DNA of 64,000 nt. Origin: Epiperipatus broadwayi (lineage: Eukaryota; Onychophora; Udeonychophora; Euonychophora; Peripatidae). Made by a program: the position numbers and the translations under genes. The notes beneath the pieces were generated by a model. The model was not told the DNA's origin and made no database searches. It saw nothing but the letters and a program-made list of their open reading frames with translations. Position 1 is the stretch's first letter; each line of letters opens with the position of its first letter. The stretch lies in contig JAQFVV010012423.1 in assembly GCA_028023455.1 (NCBI GenBank), positions 7,296,269 through 7,360,268 of the forward strand. The letters are read 5' to 3'. Of the stretch, positions 62,258 through 64,000 are shown in pieces.

Positions 62258-63480
62258 GTCTCACAATATGAAAAATTCACAACTATGGAAAGATTCTGGA
62301 TTAACAAGCTGGATTTAAAAGTGGTTTTAGTACAGTAGATCATATCCAGGTATTGAGAGAAGTTATAGAAAGAACAAATGAATATGAGTTGCCATTATGC
62401 TTTGGATTTGTAGAGTATGGAAAGGCAGTTGATTCTATAAATATTTCTTCAGTGATTAAAGCATTGGATCATCAAGGTATAGATCCAGGATATTGTCATA
62501 TTTTAAAGAATATTTATAAAAATGCAACAGCAACAATTAGATTACATAATGATACTAGGAAAGTCAACATTGAGAAGGGTGTAAGACAGGATGACTCCAT
62601 ATCTCCAAAACTTATTACAGCAGTGCTGCAAGAAGTATTTTTATTGATTAAAATGGGAAGCTAAAAAAGTGAAAGTAAATGGAGATTATTTAAGTCATTT
62701 AGATTTTGCAGATGATGTAGTTATTCTTGCAAATAATACTTTAGAGCTGCAGAAAATGTTGCAGGAGTTATCAGATGAAAGTAGAAAAGTAGAAACTAAA
62801 GACGAATGTTAAAAAAACTAAAGTAATGTTTAATGGATTTTCTCAAAATATGAAAATAAAGATTGATTATGATGAGTTAGAAGAAGTTAACAGTTACAAA
62901 TATTTTGGTCAGATTATTAATACAGATGGAAACATAATGGATGAAATTATTCATAGAATTAAACTTGTTTGGAATGTGTTTGGTAGAAATAACTTGATAC
63001 TAAAAGGAAATGTGCCTATGTGTTTGAAAAGGAAGGTTTTTAATAAATGTGTTTTACTAGTTCTTATTTATGGATCTGAGACTTGGACACTTAATAAAAG
63101 AGCAATATAGAGACTTCATATCACTCAAAGAAGTATGGAAAGATGCATGTTGAGAGTAACAAGAAGAAATCGAAAATGCAATATATGGGTAAGAGAACAA
63201 ACGGGTGTTACTGACCTCATTGAAAAAAATTGAAAGACTGAAGTGGAGTTGGACTGGACATATTGCTAGAAGAGATGATAATAGATGGACAATTGAAATC
63301 TTAAACTGGATTCCAAGAGATTGTAAAAGACCTAGAAAGAGACCACATGTGAGATGGATGGATGAAATAAGAAAGTGTGCAGGGGTGATGTGAAGAGAAG
63401 CTAAAGATCAGAAAAGATGGATTGAACTTGGAGAGACCATCCTGCAGTGGATTGATAATAGTTGATGATGATGATGATCT
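62258..63480 (+). pseudogene. RTE-clade LINE, RT and C-terminus (copy B)
   Basis: In shifting frames this copy reads the RTE RT from AGFKSGFSTVDHIQVL (near 62310-62355) through FVEYGKAVDS (the usual DY-KAFDS, catalytic Asp changed to Glu), KALDHQGIDPGYCHILKNIY, GVRQDDSISPK and HLDFADDVVILANN. The last is the FADD catalytic box, intact here (near 62695-62740). Then come INTDGNIMDEI, NLILKGNVPMCLKRKVFNKC, YGSETWTLNKRAI, a stop, then the C-terminal LKWSWTGHIARRDDNRW and KRPRKRPHVRWMDEI. It ends with a GAT-repeat tail at about 63463-63478. Relative to copy A it keeps the 26-nt segment around YGSETW but has other frameshifts (near 62655, 62790 and 63228). Confidence 0.93.
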
Positions 63481-64000
63481 GTATTGTTTTTTTTTAATTG
63501 GGTCAAAGCACTGACTCAGTTAATCAAAAAATCTTGGGGCAATGTTTGAAATTATTCAATTGTTTCCTAAAATTATTAATGTTACACAACTTCTATATAA
63601 TGGAATGAGAGAAAGCATTATTACTGATGCTGGAAAATTTGGATATTTGAAATGAAAACAGAAATTATACAAGCTAGTTTTGACTTAATTTTTCCATTTT
63701 TATAATAGGGTGATTTAGAACCATTAATAGTAATTTCATGAAATAGTCATGATAAAGTTTTTATCTGAACCAATCAAAAGCGTGAACAAAAATGTTATCA
63801 TTTTTGTCATCTAAATTTACATTATGTTGATGATTATTCTCATCATTGCAAAGAAATTCCTCAGCTATTCCCTTTACCCCAAATTATATGTGCTGCTCTT
63901 ATGAATATACCATTATAAACATATTAATCATATAAAAACAACAAAATATCATGTGATTACTATTTCCTATGCGTACACAAGCTGTTAATAGTTGTAGCAA
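63481..64000. other. AT-rich non-coding DNA to window end
   Basis: Nothing recognisable. Confidence 0.5.

Overview
This is AT-rich eukaryotic DNA, apparently from an invertebrate animal genome. Reasons: there are no prokaryotic-style genes or operons, long homopolymer and TA tracts are common, CpG looks scarce outside a few islands, and the repeat content is metazoan (RTE, R2/R4-like and Penelope-like retroelements, GTF2IRD2-like and ZBED-like hAT relics, tRNA-derived retroposons). The species cannot be fixed from the sequence. Almost all recognisable coding sequence is decayed transposon. No intact host gene was found.

Layout: 1-1072 is an RTE LINE 3' part (+). 3501-3913 is a large foldback element. 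4127-4262 is a SINE-like repeat with a second copy at 60722-60858. About 6.0-7.3 kb is relatively CpG-rich and holds the best candidate host exons, on the minus strand. 13.3-14.5 kb is a Penelope-like element relic. 16.1-20.0 kb is an old minus-strand RTE split by a ~200-bp tandem array. 22.47-23.95 kb is a tandem plus inverted array of ~415-bp units carrying a hammerhead-ribozyme-like core. 25.85-28.3 kb is a broken R2/R4-type LINE. 33.1-34.5 kb is a duplicated 300-bp segment with a 5'-truncated RTE insertion in one copy and an empty site in the other. 35.86-36.5 and 39.17-39.84 kb are a duplication that includes a second hammerhead-like subfamily. 37.4-38.6 kb is a pogo/Tigger-like element flanked by TA. 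41.2-42.1, 43.7-45.6 and 53.0-56.0 kb are hAT relics, the last with both ends visible. 42.97-43.11 kb is a retroposed tRNA-Val-like sequence. 57.0 and 57.9 kb are hairpins. 58.1-58.7 kb is a further hammerhead-like element. 62.26-63.48 kb is another RTE copy.

The most interesting theme is a family of short elements sharing the pattern CTGAYGA - 13 nt - GAAAC (a hammerhead core), either in tandem (~415 bp) or in 240-600 bp insertions flanked by 13-15 bp direct repeats. Three further insertions of only 37-67 bp carry just the terminal sequence of this family, each with its own 9-13 bp duplication. Architecturally this resembles metazoan retrozymes or Penelope pseudo-LTRs, and a Penelope relic lies in the same window. 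The cleavage triplet and stem I could not be resolved convincingly, so ribozyme activity is a hypothesis.
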